NCBI GenBank assembly: GCA_947632295.1
Contig: CANROQ010000068.1
Span: 1 to 5,192 of the forward strand
Length of the DNA stretch: 5,192 nt
Direction: 5' to 3'
Origin: an uncultured Bacilli bacterium
GTDB lineage: Bacteria; Bacillota_I; Bacilli_A; RF39; UBA660
Position numbers and translations under genes: made by a program. The notes below the pieces were generated by a model. That model was not told the origin of the DNA. It did not search any database and saw only the letters and a program-made list of their open reading frames with translations. Positions 4,004-5,192 of the stretch are shown here, piece by piece; position 1 is the stretch's first letter; the number at the start of each line of letters is the position of its first letter.

Positions 4004-4864
4004 TTATTTATGAAAATATAAATTTACTTGTTCTTTAATTTTCAATTCTAATTTTTCGATCGTTCCATCACTATAAGCTTTATTCATATCTTCTCTTACA
4101 CTATTAGGAAATAAATACCTCATATCTTTAGCATTATAACTACCATCTCTTGGTATTTGATAGTCGGCAACTACATAATTATTACCTTCTTTTACTAATG
4201 TTATTTTATATGGTATCAAAGAAGAAGAACCTAACATAACTTTAGAATTTTCACAATAATACTTTTGGATTAATATCAATGCATAAACAATCATATATTT
4301 TTCCTCTTCAACAATTAGATAAGTATTAATAGCCACAAATGATTTTTCATCTTCATGTTGTTTATTTGCGTCCTCTTCCTGAATAAAATAATTTTTAATA
4401 GCTAGTTCGATATTTTCGCTATCTAAATTTACTGGTGGTACATAGTCATATCCCCACGTACTAAATAATACAGGTTTCTGGTTTTTCATCCTATTAATAT
4501 CAATTATATACATGGTAATTAAACTTAGAACTAAAAAAATAATTAAACCAATAATAATTTTAAATATAAATTTAGTATGATTTATTTTTTTATTAGAATA
4601 TACCATAGTATTAAAAATATTCTCTTCAAATTTTTCTTGATAGTCTTCTTTCTTTATACGTTCACCATTTAATAATTCATTTATCGAAATATCTAATGCA
4701 TCACATAAAGGTTTTATTAATGAATAATCAGGTAGACCTCTACCATTTTCCCATTTACTAATAGCTCGATCAGTAATACCTAATTTTTTTGCTAATTCTT
4801 CTTGTGTTAAATTTTTTTCCCTGCGAAGTGTTTGAATAAATTTTCCAATACGTTCTTGATTCAT
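4004..4864 (-). CDS. Membrane-anchored XRE-family transcriptional regulator
   Basis: A 286-residue protein. Residues 6-65 are an HTH_3/XRE DNA-binding domain: IGKFIQTLRREKNLTQEELAKKLG, then ITDRAISKWENGRGLPD (30-46), and LCDALDISINELLNGE (53-68), the common phrasing in Bacillota. A linker leads to one transmembrane helix at about 99-121. The remaining roughly 160 residues, outside the membrane if the HTH is cytoplasmic, match no domain I know; they contain an ENIELAIKNYFIQEEDANKQ-like helix and a VVADYQIPRDGSYNAKDM segment. It is probably a one-component sensor that carries a signal from the cell surface to DNA, or a regulator held at the membrane. The ATG at 4862-4864 has AAAGAGG upstream at about 9 nt. 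It ends 1 bp before the CIRCE of hsp20 with no terminator between. Its target is unknown; autoregulation or control of neighbours is possible. Confidence 0.85.
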   Translation of the reverse strand: MNQERIGKFIQTLRREKNLTQEELAKKLGITDRAISKWENGRGLPDYSLIKPLCDALDISINELLNGERIKKEDYQEKFEENIFNTMVYSNKKINHTKFIFKIIIGLIIFLVLSLITMYIIDINRMKNQKPVLFSTWGYDYVPPVNLDSENIELAIKNYFIQEEDANKQHEDEKSFVAINTYLIVEEEKYMIVYALILIQKYYCENSKVMLGSSSLIPYKITLVKEGNNYVVADYQIPRDGSYNAKDMRYLFPNSVREDMNKAYSDGTIEKLELKIKEQVNLYFHK

Positions 4865-4881
4865 AAAATTACGCCTCTTTC

Positions 4882-4909
4882 TTTACTAATTATAATCTAA
4901 TTTTACTAA
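4882..4909 (-). promoter_or_regulatory. Candidate promoter and repeat operator of the XRE gene
   Basis: On the - strand TATAAT (4894-4889) lies 24 nt before the start codon, but the -35 at 17 bp (GCTAAT) is poor, as if an activator were needed. The 8-mer TTAGTAAA occurs twice (4909-4902 and 4889-4882), 20 bp apart, on the same strand and bracketing the -10 box. Two sites about two helical turns apart would suit autoregulation, but AT-rich chance repeats are possible. Confidence 0.35.
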
Positions 4910-4944
4910 ATATTAGCCAAACGAAACGTAGAGTTAAATTTTTA

Positions 4945-5192
4945 TCAGCGTAATTCTAATAATTTTTTTATGACATTGTCTTTATCTTTAAAATAACTAT
5001 TTTTTAAAATACCTTGTTGTCTTAAATTAAAAACTTTTTTAATAGGAAATATTTTTTCAATTTTAAGTTTTTTAAATTTATCTTCTAAATATTTACACAT
5101 ATATAATTGACAAGGTAGACATTTAATAGTACAACCATTTTGACTCAAATAATTACATAAACCTTTTTTATATTGATAACAACACCCATTAT
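4945..5192 (-). CDS. Cys-rich protein of unknown function, N-terminus outside window
   Basis: An open frame enters from the right edge and ends at TGA (4947-4945), giving 81 full residues. The visible N-terminal part carries seven cysteines in the order CC-x7-C-x7-C-x3-C-x2-C-x4-C, with NGCC, GLCNYL, NGCTIKCLPC and MCKYL as landmarks. A Lys-rich, cysteine-free C-terminal part of about 45 residues follows. The spacing suggests binding of a metal ion or an iron-sulfur cluster; I recall similar Cys-rich small proteins in clostridia but no function. The frame has no stop up to the edge, so a TTG inside it (5148-5146) is unlikely to be the true start. It lies 80 bp upstream of the XRE gene in the same direction with no clear terminator between, so cotranscription is possible. 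Confidence 0.7.
   Translation of the reverse strand, partial: NGCCYQYKKGLCNYLSQNGCTIKCLPCQLYMCKYLEDKFKKLKIEKIFPIKKVFNLRQQGILKNSYFKDKDNVIKKLLELR

Noticed and set aside
5146..5148. TTG as the start of the Cys-rich protein
   Set aside because: The frame stays open to the window edge and the upstream residues continue the Cys pattern (NGCC, GLC), so the true start is outside.
1..5192. CRISPR array, tRNA or rRNA genes, riboswitch
   Set aside because: No regularly spaced repeats, no cloverleaf-like segments and no known conserved RNA motifs were noticed on either strand.

Overview
This is an AT-rich stretch (roughly three quarters A+T) from a low-GC Gram-positive bacterium that uses the standard code (TGG for Trp, TGA as stop). 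A spore coat protein GerQ, a tyrosine/glycine/proline-rich coat-like protein, consensus sigma-A promoters, strong Shine-Dalgarno sites and a CIRCE heat-shock operator together point to an endospore-forming Bacillota, probably class Bacilli. A gut-type lineage is suggested by the Rpn and DUF4186 genes, but this is inference.

Left part (1-1890). A partial M29-type aminopeptidase gene runs leftward off the window. Divergent from it, on the + strand, are a 66-residue coat-like gene with its own terminator, then gerQ, then a LemA-family membrane protein gene that ends at a strong terminator. The coat-like gene is preceded by a sigma-K-like element, fitting late mother-cell expression. lemA has a near-perfect extended sigma-A promoter overlapping the gerQ stop codon, so it can be expressed in growing cells independently of sporulation.

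Right part (1985-5192). All genes are on the - strand; in order of transcription they are: a Cys-rich protein (5' end outside the window), a membrane-anchored XRE-type regulator, a small heat-shock protein (Hsp20), a DUF4186 protein, and an Rpn-family PD-(D/E)XK nuclease/transposase-like protein. hsp20 has a consensus extended promoter whose -35 box lies inside a CIRCE operator, predicting HrcA control. The regulator gene stops 1 bp before that CIRCE and no terminator separates them. hsp20 and DUF4186 each end in an intrinsic terminator. rpn has a consensus promoter enclosed by 11-bp inverted repeats and lacks a recognisable ribosome binding site. rpn and lemA are convergent.

No rRNA, tRNA, CRISPR array or insertion sequence was seen, and no stretch over 300 bp lacks a gene. 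The intergenic gaps (54-198 bp) hold the regulatory sites listed. I see no clear multi-gene novel system. The points most worth attention are the CIRCE-hsp20 junction, the rpn upstream region, the lysine-free N-terminus of GerQ and two proteins of unknown function (the Cys-rich one and DUF4186).
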